64,000 nt of DNA from Hyphomicrobiales bacterium (GCA_900473185.1 UCKU01000034.1:1-64000), one strand, 5' to 3'; numbered from the stretch's first letter, positions 32,865-41,468 are shown. Notes: generated by a model not told the origin, from the sequence alone. Numbers and translations: made by a program.

Positions 32865-32896
32865 GGAGGAAGGTCGCCCGCGCACAAGCTTCCTCC
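32865..32896 (+). other. Stem-loop between agaL1 and agpA
   Basis: GGAGGAAG (32865-32872) can pair with CTTCCTCC (32889-32896) across a 16-nt loop in the 125-bp gap. It may influence processing or relative expression of the binding protein mRNA. Confidence 0.4.
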
Positions 32897-32956
32897 ACCG
32901 TCGTTTGAGGAGAAGCGGAGACGCGTACAAGCGCTCCGGAACAAGAGGGAGAGACG

Positions 32957-35044
32957 ATGACGAATTTCCGTAAGATCGGCATCCTGGCAGGACTGGCGCT
33001 TGGCGTTTCAGTCGTGGCCCTGAATGCCTACGCGTCCGAGCCGACAGTGCCGCCGGCTCCGCCGGCTTTCCCGGCGGAAGGCAAGATCAAATATGTGTCC
33101 CGCGACTCCATCCTGGAGTTCAAGGCGCTGCCGGAATATCACGAGCCGGACTGGGTGACGAAGAATTTCGTCGATAGCGGCAAGCTGCCGGCGGTCAAGG
33201 ATCGCCTGCCCAAGGAGCCGATGGTCTTCAAGACCGAGAATATGCCTGACGGCATCGGCGTCTATGGTGACGTGATGCGCCATGTCATCGGCGGCCGGCC
33301 GGAAGGCTGGAACTATGGTGCGGGCCAGACGCAGGGCTGGGGTGGCATCGATATCGGCCTCTCCGAATGCCTGACGCGCACCGCCCCGCTCTTCCAGGTG
33401 GAAGCCAAGGATACCGAGCCGTTGCCGAACCTCGCCAAGGGCTGGGAGTGGTCGCAGGACGGTCACAAGCTGACCATGCACCTGATCGAGGGCGCCAAGT
33501 GGTCCGACGGCGCGCCCTTCAATGCCGATGACCTCATGTTCTACTGGGAAGACGAAGTCATCGACCCGAACGTTTCGCCGCTCGGCGGCGGTGCATCGCC
33601 GGAAGCCTTCGGCGAGGGAACGACGCTCACGAAGATCGACGACTACACGGTCGAATGGACCTTCAAGGAAGCCTTCCCGAAGCAGTACCTCTATACGATG
33701 GCTTATCCGAACTTCTGCCCGGGTCCGTCGCATATTCTTAAACCCCAGCACCCGAAATATTCGAAGAACACCTACGATCAGTTCAAGAACGCCTTCCCGC
33801 CGGAATATATGAACATGCCGGTCATGGGCGCCTGGGTGCCGGTCGAATATCGGCCTGACGATATCATCGTCATGCGCCGCAACCCCTACTACTGGAAGGT
33901 CGACGAGAAGGGCAATCAGCTGCCCTATCTCAACGAGCTGCACTACAAGCTCTCGACCTGGGCCGACCGTGACGTGCAGGCCGTTGCCGGTTCTGCCGAC
34001 TTCTCGAACCTCGAGCAGCCGGAAAACTTCGTGGCCTCGTTGAAGCGTGCCGCCGAAAAGACCGCTCCGGCGCGTCTCGCCTTCGGCCCACGCCTCATCG
34101 GCTATAATCTTCGCATGAACCTTTCGGCCAATGGCTGGGGTGATCCTGATGCCCGCAGTCAGGCGATCCGCGAACTCGACCGCAACGAGGACTTCCGCAA
34201 GGCCGTGACCATGGCGGTTGACCGCAAGGCGATCGGCGACTCCCTCGTCAAGGGACCGTTCACGGCGATCTACGCAGGCGGCCTTTCCTCCGGCACGAGC
34301 TTCTATGATCGCAACTCGACCGTCTACTATCCCTTCGATCTAAAGGGCGCCAAGTCGCTGCTCGCCAAGGTCGGCCTGAAGGATACGGATGGCGATGGCT
34401 TCGTGAACTTCCCGGCCGGAACAGCTGATGGCAAGAACGTCGAGATCGTGCTTCTCGTCAACAACGACTATACCACCGACAAGAGCCTTGCCGAAGGCGT
34501 CGTCGGTCAGATGGAGAAGCTCGGCATCAAGGTCATCATCAATGCTCTTGCTGGTCCCAAGCGCGATAGTGCGCATTATGCCGGCCAGTTCGACTGGCTG
34601 ATCCAGCGCAACACGACCGAGCTCGCCTCCGTGGTGCAGAACACCGAACAGCTTGCCGCTGTCGGCCCACGCACCAGCTGGCACCACCGCGCCGGCAAGG
34701 ATAATCAGCTCGACCTCCTGCCTTATGAAAAGGAGCTCGCCGACATCGTCAACAAGTTCCGCACGAGCCAGGACAATGACGAACGCGTGGCACTCATGAA
34801 GCAGTATCAGAAGACGGCCACCGAACATGTGGATACCGTCGGACTGACGGAATATCCGGGCGCGCTGATCATCAACAAGCGCTTCTCGAACATTCCCGCG
34901 GGTACGCCGATCATGATGTTCAACTGGGCCGAGGATTCCGTCATCCGCGAGCGTCTGTGGGTGGCTGCCGACAAGCAGGGCAAGTACGAACTCTTCCCTC
35001 AACAGCTTCCCGGCAAGCCTGGAGACAAGGGTCCAATAAACTAA
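32957..35044 (+). CDS. agpA: Alpha-galactoside ABC transporter, periplasmic binding protein (AgpA-like, family 5)
   Basis: A 695-aa solute-binding protein of the oligopeptide/opine family 5, with a Sec signal peptide of about 27 residues (FRKIGILAGLALGVSVVALN, then AYASE). Its size exceeds usual DppA (about 530 aa) and matches AgpA of S. meliloti. SBP family 5 landmarks are LAKGWEWSQDGHKLTMHLIE, GAKWSDGAPFNADDL and FRKAVTMAVDRKAIGD. Despite family 5 membership, AgpA binds melibiose and raffinose. This is an exception among dipeptide-type importers and the reason the substrate is assigned by gene order. The ATG at 32957 has GGGAGAGACG upstream. A structured 222-nt gap follows before agpB. Confidence 0.9.
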   Translation: MTNFRKIGILAGLALGVSVVALNAYASEPTVPPAPPAFPAEGKIKYVSRDSILEFKALPEYHEPDWVTKNFVDSGKLPAVKDRLPKEPMVFKTENMPDGIGVYGDVMRHVIGGRPEGWNYGAGQTQGWGGIDIGLSECLTRTAPLFQVEAKDTEPLPNLAKGWEWSQDGHKLTMHLIEGAKWSDGAPFNADDLMFYWEDEVIDPNVSPLGGGASPEAFGEGTTLTKIDDYTVEWTFKEAFPKQYLYTMAYPNFCPGPSHILKPQHPKYSKNTYDQFKNAFPPEYMNMPVMGAWVPVEYRPDDIIVMRRNPYYWKVDEKGNQLPYLNELHYKLSTWADRDVQAVAGSADFSNLEQPENFVASLKRAAEKTAPARLAFGPRLIGYNLRMNLSANGWGDPDARSQAIRELDRNEDFRKAVTMAVDRKAIGDSLVKGPFTAIYAGGLSSGTSFYDRNSTVYYPFDLKGAKSLLAKVGLKDTDGDGFVNFPAGTADGKNVEIVLLVNNDYTTDKSLAEGVVGQMEKLGIKVIINALAGPKRDSAHYAGQFDWLIQRNTTELASVVQNTEQLAAVGPRTSWHHRAGKDNQLDLLPYEKELADIVNKFRTSQDNDERVALMKQYQKTATEHVDTVGLTEYPGALIINKRFSNIPAGTPIMMFNWAEDSVIRERLWVAADKQGKYELFPQQLPGKPGDKGPIN

Positions 35045-35112
35045 GAGCAATTCCCAGCAAAAGTGCGCAGCGGTTTTGCGTCTGGGATTGCATAAAAACA
35101 AAGAGATCGAGC
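35045..35112. repeat. Putative rhizobial intergenic palindromic repeat element
   Basis: Right after the agpA stop, GCAATTCCCAG (35047-35057) pairs with CTGGGATTGC (35082-35091), and CAAAA with TTTTG lies inside, followed by ATAAAAACAAAGAGAT. From memory this block resembles an interspersed element found many times in Rhizobium and Agrobacterium genomes. Only one copy occurs here. Confidence 0.55.
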
Positions 35113-35147
35113 ATCTCCATGGCTCGAAGAAAAATGGAGATGTTCGA
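35107..35147 (+). other. Stem-loop in the agpA-agpB gap
   Basis: TCGAGCATCTCCAT (35107-35120) and ATGGAGATGTTCGA (35134-35147) pair at 13 of 14 positions plus one G-U. With the repeat before it and the GC-rich hairpin after it, the 3' end of agpA mRNA is strongly structured. Confidence 0.55.
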
Positions 35148-35175
35148 GGAGCTCCCTCCCGAACGACAAGAGCTT

Positions 35176-35202
35176 CCGGTCGCGCGTGCTGCGCGCGGCC
35201 GG
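35176..35202 (+). other. GC-rich stem-loop in the agpA-agpB gap
   Basis: CCGGTCGCGCG (35176-35186) pairs with CGCGCGGCCGG (35192-35202) with one G-U, loop TGCTG. It probably limits 3' decay or attenuates transcription, so that the binding protein is made in excess of the permeases. Confidence 0.55.
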
Positions 35203-35266
35203 TCAGAATCAACAAGCCGGCCGCGCTGAGACGAGCGACTGGCGGCAAGGAGAAGCGAACCGTCTG

Positions 35267-36274
35267 ATGCTACGATTCCTGCTCATGCGCATCGCCTCGG
35301 CGATCCCCGTCCTCTTCATCCTGAGTGTGGTGACCTTTGCCATCATCCAGGCGCCGCCTGGAGACTATGCCGACTATATCCGTTCGCAATTGATCAATCA
35401 GGGCGGAGCTTCCTTCGCCCAGGCGGATGCCCAGGCTCAGGCCTACCGCATCGAACATGGCCTCGATAAACCGATGGTCGTCCAGTACGTCAACTGGATC
35501 ACGGGAATCGTGACCAAAGGCGATTTCGGCTACAGCATGTTCTACAACAAGCCGGTCGCTGACGTGGTCGGCGAGCGCCTGCCGCGCACGCTGGCCCTGG
35601 CGCTGGTCTGCCATATCTTCGCATCGATCCTCGGTATCAGCTTCGGCATCTGGGCGGCGACCCGCCAATATAGCTGGATCGACAGCCTGCTCTCCGGCAT
35701 CTCTTTCCTCGGCATGACGGTGCCGCGCTTCTTGATGGCGTTGATTATCGTCTATCTGCTGGTCTTCCAGTTCAACGTCACGGAAATTGGCAGCTTCTTC
35801 TCGCCGCAATATGGCGGGGCGCCTTGGTCCTGGGCGAAATTCATGGATCTCGTCAGCCATGTCTGGCCGGTCGTCGCGATCGCCACTTTCGGCGGGCTTG
35901 CCTACAACATGCGCGTCATGCGCGGCAATCTGCTCGATACGCTGAATGCCCAATATGTCGAGACGGCGCGTGCCAAGGGGCTTTCGGGCGGCGCGGTCGT
36001 CATGCGTCACGCCGTTCCAAACGCGTTGCATCCGCTCATCATGTATCAGGGCGTCGTGCTCCCCTACATGCTGACCGGCGAGATCGAAACCGCGATCATC
36101 TTCGCCCTGCCGACTGTCGGGCCGGCCATCGTCGGCTCGATGGCGATCGGTGACGTCTATGTTACTGCGACTTTCATGCTGGTTCTGTCGGCCACGCTGA
36201 TCGTCGGCAATATCATCGCCGACATGCTGCTTGCCATGCTCGATCCGCGGGTCCGTCAATATGGAGGAGCCTGA
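35267..36274 (+). CDS. agpB: Alpha-galactoside ABC transporter permease 1 (AgpB-like, DppB family)
   Basis: A 335-aa inner-membrane protein of the DppB/OppB family. The start MLRFLLMRIASAIPVLFILS at 35267 follows AAGGAGAAGCG at a slightly long distance. The first span is followed by a long periplasmic loop (YADYIRSQLINQGGASFAQA, then RIEHGLDKP) and VTKGDFGYSMFYNKPV. The EAA loop is ETARAKGLSGGAVVMRHAVP. Five to six spans are visible. One base separates it from agpC. Confidence 0.9.
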   Translation: MLRFLLMRIASAIPVLFILSVVTFAIIQAPPGDYADYIRSQLINQGGASFAQADAQAQAYRIEHGLDKPMVVQYVNWITGIVTKGDFGYSMFYNKPVADVVGERLPRTLALALVCHIFASILGISFGIWAATRQYSWIDSLLSGISFLGMTVPRFLMALIIVYLLVFQFNVTEIGSFFSPQYGGAPWSWAKFMDLVSHVWPVVAIATFGGLAYNMRVMRGNLLDTLNAQYVETARAKGLSGGAVVMRHAVPNALHPLIMYQGVVLPYMLTGEIETAIIFALPTVGPAIVGSMAIGDVYVTATFMLVLSATLIVGNIIADMLLAMLDPRVRQYGGA

Positions 36275-36275
36275 T

Positions 36276-37406
36276 ATGTTTGCCTTCGACTCTTCCCCGC
36301 CGCCACCGCATGAAGAGGCGGTCAAGAATACCTACCATGGTAATGAGAGCTATATGGCGCTGGTCTGGCGCCGGCTGCGGCGCTCCTGGACCGGCATGAT
36401 CGGCCTGATCCTCGTCGGCCTCTTGATCATCATGGCTGTCTTTGCCGATTTCTTTGCGCCGATGGACCCGAAGGCGACCGATGTCGGCTTTGCGCCGCCG
36501 CAGCTCATCAGCATCCATGACAAGGAGGGCAGTCTCGTCTGGCCGCGCGTCTATGCGCTGGCGGATTCCGAAGAACTCGATCCGGTTACCTTCCAGCCGG
36601 TCGTCGGCTTGGATTATGACAATCCGCGTCTGCTCGGCTTCTTCGTCAAGGGTTCGGACTACAATCTGCTCGGTCTCATCCCCGCCAATCGCCATTTCTT
36701 CGGCACGGTCGATGGCGAGCCGGTGCATTTCCTCGGCACCGACAAGTTCGGTCGTGACGTTCTGTCGCGTGCCATCATCGGCTCGCGCATCTCGCTGATG
36801 ATCGCACTGACGGTGGTCTTCATCGTCACTGTCGTCGGCACGACGGTCGGCATGGTCTCGGGCTATTACGGCGGAGCCTTCGATGTCTGGGTGCAGCGTT
36901 TCGTTGAGCTGGTGCTCGCCTTCCCGCAGTTGCCGCTTTATCTGGCGCTGACATCGCTGATCCCGATCACTGCGCCGACCAACGTCTTCCTCGCCTTCGT
37001 GATCTTCGTCATGTCGGCGCTTGGCTGGGCGCAGATGTCGCGCGAGGTGCGCGGCAAGACGCTGGCGCTGGCGCGTATCGAATATGTGCGGGCGGCAATG
37101 GCGGTCGGCGCGACCGACCGGCGCATCATCTTCCAGCATATTTTTCCGAATGTGATGAGCCATGTGATCGTCGCCGTCACCATCCATATTCCAAGCGTCG
37201 TGCTGCTCGAATCCTTCCTCGGTTTCCTCGGCTTTGCCGTAAAGCCGCCGCTGATTTCCTGGGGTCTGATGCTGCAGGATACGGCCAATTATTCCGTCAT
37301 CGGCACCTATCCCTGGATTCTAGCCCCGGTTGCCTTCGTGCTCGTCACCGTCTTTGCGTTCAACGCGCTGGGCGATGGTCTGCGCGATGCAGTTGATCCC
37401 TATTGA
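36276..37406 (+). CDS. agpC: Alpha-galactoside ABC transporter permease 2 (AgpC-like, DppC family)
   Basis: A 376-aa inner-membrane protein of the DppC/OppC family. I choose the ATG at 36276 (MFAFDSSPPPPHEEAVKNTY) behind ATGGAGGAGCC. It is longer than ordinary DppC (about 300) because of a periplasmic insert after span 1 (VGFAPPQLISIHDKEGSL to PANRHFFGTVDGEPVHFLG), typical of this subfamily. The DppC motif HFLGTDKFGRDVLSR comes next, and the EAA loop is YVRAAMAVGATDRRIIFQHI. Ten bp separate it from agpD. Confidence 0.9.
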   Translation: MFAFDSSPPPPHEEAVKNTYHGNESYMALVWRRLRRSWTGMIGLILVGLLIIMAVFADFFAPMDPKATDVGFAPPQLISIHDKEGSLVWPRVYALADSEELDPVTFQPVVGLDYDNPRLLGFFVKGSDYNLLGLIPANRHFFGTVDGEPVHFLGTDKFGRDVLSRAIIGSRISLMIALTVVFIVTVVGTTVGMVSGYYGGAFDVWVQRFVELVLAFPQLPLYLALTSLIPITAPTNVFLAFVIFVMSALGWAQMSREVRGKTLALARIEYVRAAMAVGATDRRIIFQHIFPNVMSHVIVAVTIHIPSVVLLESFLGFLGFAVKPPLISWGLMLQDTANYSVIGTYPWILAPVAFVLVTVFAFNALGDGLRDAVDPY

Positions 37407-37416
37407 GGTGTTGAAG

Positions 37417-39084
37417 ATGGCCCTTGCTCTCGTCAGTTCTTTCGCTCCTCCCGTCCGCCATGATCATGACGGCCGCAAGGAAAGTCCGATCATCGATGCG
37501 CGCAATATCGGCGTGAACTTCAAGGTCGAGCATGGCACGGTCGAAGCCGTAAAGGATATATCCTTCCAGCTATACCGCGGCGAGACGATCGCCATCGTCG
37601 GTGAATCCGGCTCCGGCAAATCGGTGACGGCGCGCACCGTCATGGGGCTTCTTTCCAAGCGTGCGGTGATCTCGCCGAGGTCTACCGTAGAATATGACGG
37701 CGCCAATATCCTGAAGTTCTCGGAAAAGGCGCGTCGCAAACTGCGCGGCGACCGGATCTCGATGATTTTCCAGGAGCCGATGAGTTCGCTGAACCCGATC
37801 TACACGATCGGCGCTCAGATCGTCGAGGCAATCCGCGTCCACCGCAAGATGAGCCGCAAGCAGGCAGATGCAAAGGCGCTCGAGCTCCTGAGACAAGTGC
37901 AGATCCCCGATCCCGAAGCGCGTCTGCGGCAATATCCGCACCAGCTTTCGGGCGGCCAGCGCCAGCGCGTGATGATTGCCATGGCCCTTGCCAATGATCC
38001 TGATGTCCTGATCGCCGACGAGCCGACGACGGCGCTCGACGTGACCGTCCAGGCGCAGATCCTCAATCTCATCCGCAACCTGCAGACGGAATTGCGGATG
38101 GCAGTGATCCTGATTACCCACGACCTGACCGTCGTGCGCAAGTTTTCCGACTATGTCTATGTGATGCAGCACGGCGAGATGCGCGAGCACAATATAACAG
38201 AGCAGCTCTTCGCCAATCCGCAACATCCCTATACCAAGCATCTTCTGGCATCAGAGCCACGTGGCCAGGCCAACCCGCTGCCGGAGGGATCGGATATCAT
38301 TCTCGACGCCCGCGGCGTGCGCGTCTCCTTCATGCTGCGCCATGGCGGCTTTTTCAGACCGGAGCTGCGCGAACTGGTCGCCGTCGACAGTCTCAATCTC
38401 ACGCTGCGGCGACACGAGACGCTGGGCCTCGTCGGTGAATCCGGCTCGGGCAAGACGACCTTCGGTCAGGCTATTCTGAGGCTCAATGACACGGATAATG
38501 GCGAGATCTATTTCGACCGCCAGCCGATCCACGGCAAGTCACGGGCAGAAATGCGGCCCTTGCGCTCGCGCATGCAGGTCGTCTTCCAGGACCCGTTCTC
38601 GTCACTCAATCCGCGCATGACGATCGGTCAGATCATCGAGGAAGGGCTGGTCGTCAACAAGCTCGGTGCCACCAAGGGCGAACGTCTGGACAGGGTCCGC
38701 GAAGCTCTGGTCTCCGCTGGCATGCCGGGCAACATCCTCTCGCGTTTCCCGCATGAATTCTCGGGTGGGCAGCGCCAGCGCATCGCCATTGCGCGGGCGA
38801 TCGCGCTCGAACCGGAATTCATCCTGCTCGACGAGCCGACCTCGGCGCTCGATCTCTCGGTCCAGGCGCAGATCATAGAGCTCTTGCGCAAGCTGCAGGA
38901 TGAGCGGGGTCTGAGCTACCTTTTCATTTCGCATGACCTGAAGGTCGTGCGTGCCCTCTGCCACCGTGTCATCGTCATGCAGCACGGCAAGATCATGGAA
39001 GAGGGACCCGTCAACGAAGTCCTTTCCAATCCCAAGACACCCTACACCGAACGGCTCGTCAAAGCCGCTTTCGAGGTAGCCTGA
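37417..39084 (+). CDS. agpD: Alpha-galactoside ABC transporter, tandem ATP-binding protein (AgpD-like)
   Basis: A 555-aa protein with two complete ATPase domains in one chain, equal to a DppD-DppF fusion. Domain 1 (about 20-270) has Walker A GESGSGKSVTART, signature LSGGQRQRVMIAMAL and Walker B VLIADEPTTALDV. Domain 2 (about 290-550) has GESGSGKTTFGQAI, SGGQRQRIAIARA and FILLDEPTSALDL. The domains are joined by a short linker (RGQANPLPEGSDI). The start at 37417 has GAGGTGTTGAAG. The Cys-rich tail usual in OppD is absent at the end of domain 1. It energises AgpBC. Confidence 0.92.
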   Translation: MALALVSSFAPPVRHDHDGRKESPIIDARNIGVNFKVEHGTVEAVKDISFQLYRGETIAIVGESGSGKSVTARTVMGLLSKRAVISPRSTVEYDGANILKFSEKARRKLRGDRISMIFQEPMSSLNPIYTIGAQIVEAIRVHRKMSRKQADAKALELLRQVQIPDPEARLRQYPHQLSGGQRQRVMIAMALANDPDVLIADEPTTALDVTVQAQILNLIRNLQTELRMAVILITHDLTVVRKFSDYVYVMQHGEMREHNITEQLFANPQHPYTKHLLASEPRGQANPLPEGSDIILDARGVRVSFMLRHGGFFRPELRELVAVDSLNLTLRRHETLGLVGESGSGKTTFGQAILRLNDTDNGEIYFDRQPIHGKSRAEMRPLRSRMQVVFQDPFSSLNPRMTIGQIIEEGLVVNKLGATKGERLDRVREALVSAGMPGNILSRFPHEFSGGQRQRIAIARAIALEPEFILLDEPTSALDLSVQAQIIELLRKLQDERGLSYLFISHDLKVVRALCHRVIVMQHGKIMEEGPVNEVLSNPKTPYTERLVKAAFEVA

Positions 39085-39106
39085 TTTCAGAATGCCGGAG
39101 GTTCAT

Positions 39107-40471
39107 ATGGCAAATCCCAGAATAGCGTTCATCGGAGCTGGCTCCACCGTTTTCATGAAGAACATCGTCGGCGACATCCTGCAGCGTCCGGCGCTGTCGG
39201 GCGCGACGATCGCGCTCATGGACATCAACCCGCAGCGGCTCGAGGAAAGCGCCATTGTCGTCAACAAGCTGATTTCGACACTCGGCGTGAAGGCGAAGGC
39301 GGAGACTTATGGTGATCAGCGAAAGGCACTATCTGGCGCTGATTTCGTGGTCGTCGCCTTCCAGATCGGCGGCTACGAGCCCTGCACGGTGACCGATTTC
39401 GAAGTGCCAAAGAAATATGGTCTGCGCCAGACGATCGCCGATACACTCGGCGTCGGCGGCATCATGCGTGGTCTGAGAACCGTGCCGCATCTCTGGAAGA
39501 TCTGCGAGGACATGCGCGCCGTCTGCCCGAACGCCATCATGCTGCAATATGTAAACCCGATGGCGATCAATACTTGGGCGATCGCCGAGAAATACCCTGA
39601 CATCAAGCAGGTTGGCCTCTGCCATTCCGTGCAGGGCACGGCGATGGAGCTGGCCCACGATCTTGATATTCCCTATGACGAAATCCGCTACCGCTCGGCC
39701 GGCATCAACCACATGGCCTTCTACCTGAAGTTCGAGCATCGCCAGCCGGACGGTTCCTACAAGAACCTTTATCCGGATCTCGTACGCGCCTATCGCGAGG
39801 GACGTGCGCCAAAGCCCGGCTGGAACCCGCGCTGCCCCAACAAGGTGCGTTACGAGATGCTGACGCGTCTCGGCTATTTCGTCACCGAAAGCTCGGAGCA
39901 TTTCGCCGAATACACGCCTTACTTCATCAAGGAAGGTCGCGAGGACCTCATCGAGAAATTCGGCATTCCGCTCGACGAATATCCGAAGCGCTGCATCGAG
40001 CAGATTGCCCGCTGGAAGGGCCAGGCTGAAACTTATCGCTCGGCCGACAAGATCGAGGTCAAGCCCTCGAAGGAATATGCCTCCTCGATCATCAATTCGG
40101 TCTGGACCGGCGAACCCTCGGTTATCTACGGCAACGTCCGCAACAATGGCTGCATCACCTCGCTGCCGGCCAATTGCGCTGCCGAAGTGCCCTGCCTGAT
40201 CGATGCCTCCGGTATCCAGCCGACCTATATCGGCGACCTGCCGCCGCAGCTGACCGCGCTGATCCGCACCAATATCAATGTCCAGGAACTGACGGTTCAG
40301 GCACTGATGACCGAAAATCCGGAACATATCTATCATGCTGCGATGATGGATCCGCATACGGCTGCCGAGCTCGACCTCGATCAGATCTGGTCGCTGGTGG
40401 ATGAGCTGCTTGCAACCCATGGCGACTGGCTGCCGGAATGGGCACGGCCCAGCAAGGTGCGCGCCGCCTGA
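39107..40471 (+). CDS. agaL2: Family 4 glycosidase, alpha-galactosidase (AgaL2-like)
   Basis: A 454-aa GH4 enzyme, second of the locus. NAD motif IAFIGAGSTVFMKNIVGD is at residue 5. The Mn/NAD region shows VNPMAINTWAI and GLCHSVQGTAMELA. SAGINHMAFYLKFEHR is the conserved block after it, and YGNVRNNGCITSLPANCA the substrate-side loop. It is closer to E. coli MelA-type alpha-galactosidases than agaL1 is, on the basis of GLCHSVQGT. The ATG at 39107 has GGAGGTTCAT. It ends the operon and is followed by a strong terminator. Two GH4 enzymes may split different galactosides (melibiose versus raffinose or galactosylglycerol). Confidence 0.9.
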   Translation: MANPRIAFIGAGSTVFMKNIVGDILQRPALSGATIALMDINPQRLEESAIVVNKLISTLGVKAKAETYGDQRKALSGADFVVVAFQIGGYEPCTVTDFEVPKKYGLRQTIADTLGVGGIMRGLRTVPHLWKICEDMRAVCPNAIMLQYVNPMAINTWAIAEKYPDIKQVGLCHSVQGTAMELAHDLDIPYDEIRYRSAGINHMAFYLKFEHRQPDGSYKNLYPDLVRAYREGRAPKPGWNPRCPNKVRYEMLTRLGYFVTESSEHFAEYTPYFIKEGREDLIEKFGIPLDEYPKRCIEQIARWKGQAETYRSADKIEVKPSKEYASSIINSVWTGEPSVIYGNVRNNGCITSLPANCAAEVPCLIDASGIQPTYIGDLPPQLTALIRTNINVQELTVQALMTENPEHIYHAAMMDPHTAAELDLDQIWSLVDELLATHGDWLPEWARPSKVRAA

Positions 40472-40483
40472 GGCGCACGAATA

Positions 40484-40517
40484 GGATCAGCGCTGGCCGA
40501 TAGGCCGGCGCTGATCC
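40484..40517. terminator. Hairpin terminator between agaL2 and the RES gene (convergent)
   Basis: GGATCAGCGCTGGCC and GGCCGGCGCTGATCC form a 15-bp stem with one G-U and a GATA loop. It lies 12 bp after agaL2 and 7 bp before the end of the convergent RES-domain gene, so it can serve both transcripts. There is no clear U-tract. Confidence 0.75.
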
Positions 40518-40524
40518 CAATGGT

Positions 40525-41019
40525 TCAGGACAACCTGCCTTCGTCGTCGATCAGGGTTAGACGGCAGGGGAGCGCGTCGCTCCATCGCCAAAGCACGAGG
40601 TTGAGATCGTCGCCTCTGGCCGCGGGAGCAAAACTTCTGACCAAGAGGCCATGATAGCCATCGGACACGAGCCGACGTGCGAAGGACTGTGTCCTCGCTT
40701 CCCCTTTTTCCTTCATCTCGTCGCGCCAGCTTGCTGCGGCAATCGTTTCGGCATCCATGCCGAGCGCCTGAAGAGCGGCCTCGCCCCTTGTGTCGAAGAC
40801 GCGCTCGATATCGGCCTCGTAGGAGACGAGGGTGGTCGGCTGCAGGCTCCCGACCTGATTGGCTTCCCTGAGCGCCGTCAGCACGGATAGCGACGTATAA
40901 AGTGCCGGCATTCCCTTTGGATTAAATCGTCCGCCATAGAGTTCGGCGCCCCGGCCGGAAAGCGGCTGGCGTGCATAGATCGGGTTCAGCGCGCGATAGA
41001 GCTTCCCTTCGTAGCGCAT
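40525..41019 (-). CDS. RES-domain toxin
   Basis: A 164-aa RES-domain protein. The Arg-Glu-Ser core is recognisable: LYRALNPIYARQPLSGRGAE (with R), LYTSLSVLTALREANQ (S and E) and the C-terminal block DLNLVLWRWSDALPCRLTL. Characterised RES toxins degrade or ADP-modify NAD+ targets (NAD+ phosphorolysis in MbcT, ADP-ribosyl transfer in ParT). It is the second gene of a two-gene unit, 9 bp after the antitoxin gene, as is usual for RES-Xre systems. No sign of truncation, and the start ATG is at 41019. Confidence 0.9.
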   Translation of the reverse strand: MRYEGKLYRALNPIYARQPLSGRGAELYGGRFNPKGMPALYTSLSVLTALREANQVGSLQPTTLVSYEADIERVFDTRGEAALQALGMDAETIAAASWRDEMKEKGEARTQSFARRLVSDGYHGLLVRSFAPAARGDDLNLVLWRWSDALPCRLTLIDDEGRLS

Positions 41020-41028
41020 TATCGGGGA

Positions 41029-41379
41029 TCAGGCGTGGACGCCGGCGTCGATCGCATCGATATAATCGAGAACGTCCTCCGCCCGTCCGTCGCGGACCAG
41101 CTGCATGGCAGTCTGGCCTGAAAAGCCCGATAGTGGCTCGGAACGATACCAGGCATAGGCCATCAGCGCCGAGCCGAAGCGGGGTTCGACCTTGTTGACG
41201 ACTTCGATCATTTCGCGCAGGCGCTTCTGCGTCTTGTCGGAGCGGAGGCGGTCCTTGCGCTGGATCGCATCCTTGCCGAGCCCGGCGGTGCGGGCAATCT
41301 CCTCGCTCGTCGTGCGGAAGGCATCGGCGATCTTGCGCGGTGCAAACATCCCGTCGTCTGCATATTGTGCGAGGCCCAT
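41029..41379 (-). CDS. MbcA/ParS/Xre-type antitoxin of the RES toxin
   Basis: A 116-aa antitoxin starting MGLAQYADDGMFAPRKIADA with AAGGAGATGGGTC upstream. The N-terminal half carries a degenerate Xre HTH (RKIADAFRTTSEEIARTAGL). The C-terminal toxin-binding domain (DUF2384) shows MIEVVNKVEPRFGSALMAYA and ends LDYIDAIDAGVHA, whose tail is expected to plug the RES active site. Antitoxins of this class also repress their own promoter; a palindrome over the -10 region is present at 41404-41421. Confidence 0.88.
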   Translation of the reverse strand: MGLAQYADDGMFAPRKIADAFRTTSEEIARTAGLGKDAIQRKDRLRSDKTQKRLREMIEVVNKVEPRFGSALMAYAWYRSEPLSGFSGQTAMQLVRDGRAEDVLDYIDAIDAGVHA

Positions 41380-41403
41380 GACCCATCTCCTTGCCGTTTA
41401 TAC

Positions 41404-41438
41404 TGACGTTATATAGCGTCAAAATGGGCGGCGTTCAA
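41404..41438 (-). promoter_or_regulatory. Promoter of the antitoxin-toxin pair with overlapping operator
   Basis: On the minus strand TTGAAC (41438-41433) and TATATA (41415-41410) are separated by exactly 17 bp. The near-perfect palindrome TGACGTTATATAGCGTCA (41404-41421, 8 of 9 pairs) covers the -10 element. This is what autorepression by the Xre-type antitoxin would need. Confidence 0.75.
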
Positions 41439-41453
41439 TGGCTGAAGCTCTGC

Positions 41454-41468
41454 TGGTAATCGTTACCA
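41454..41468. promoter_or_regulatory. Palindrome TGGTAATCGTTACCA of possible regulator type
   Basis: Six-bp arms TGGTAA/TTACCA surround a 3-bp centre. It sits in the 228-bp gap between the TA promoter and the end of the lactonase-like gene. It resembles a LacI-family half-site pair with one base missing; no LacI gene is adjacent, so its role is unclear. Confidence 0.4.

Noticed and set aside
35176..35202. GC-rich hairpin as a full terminator ending agpA transcription
   Set aside because: No U-tract follows, and the downstream genes lack another evident promoter, so read-through with differential stability is more likely.
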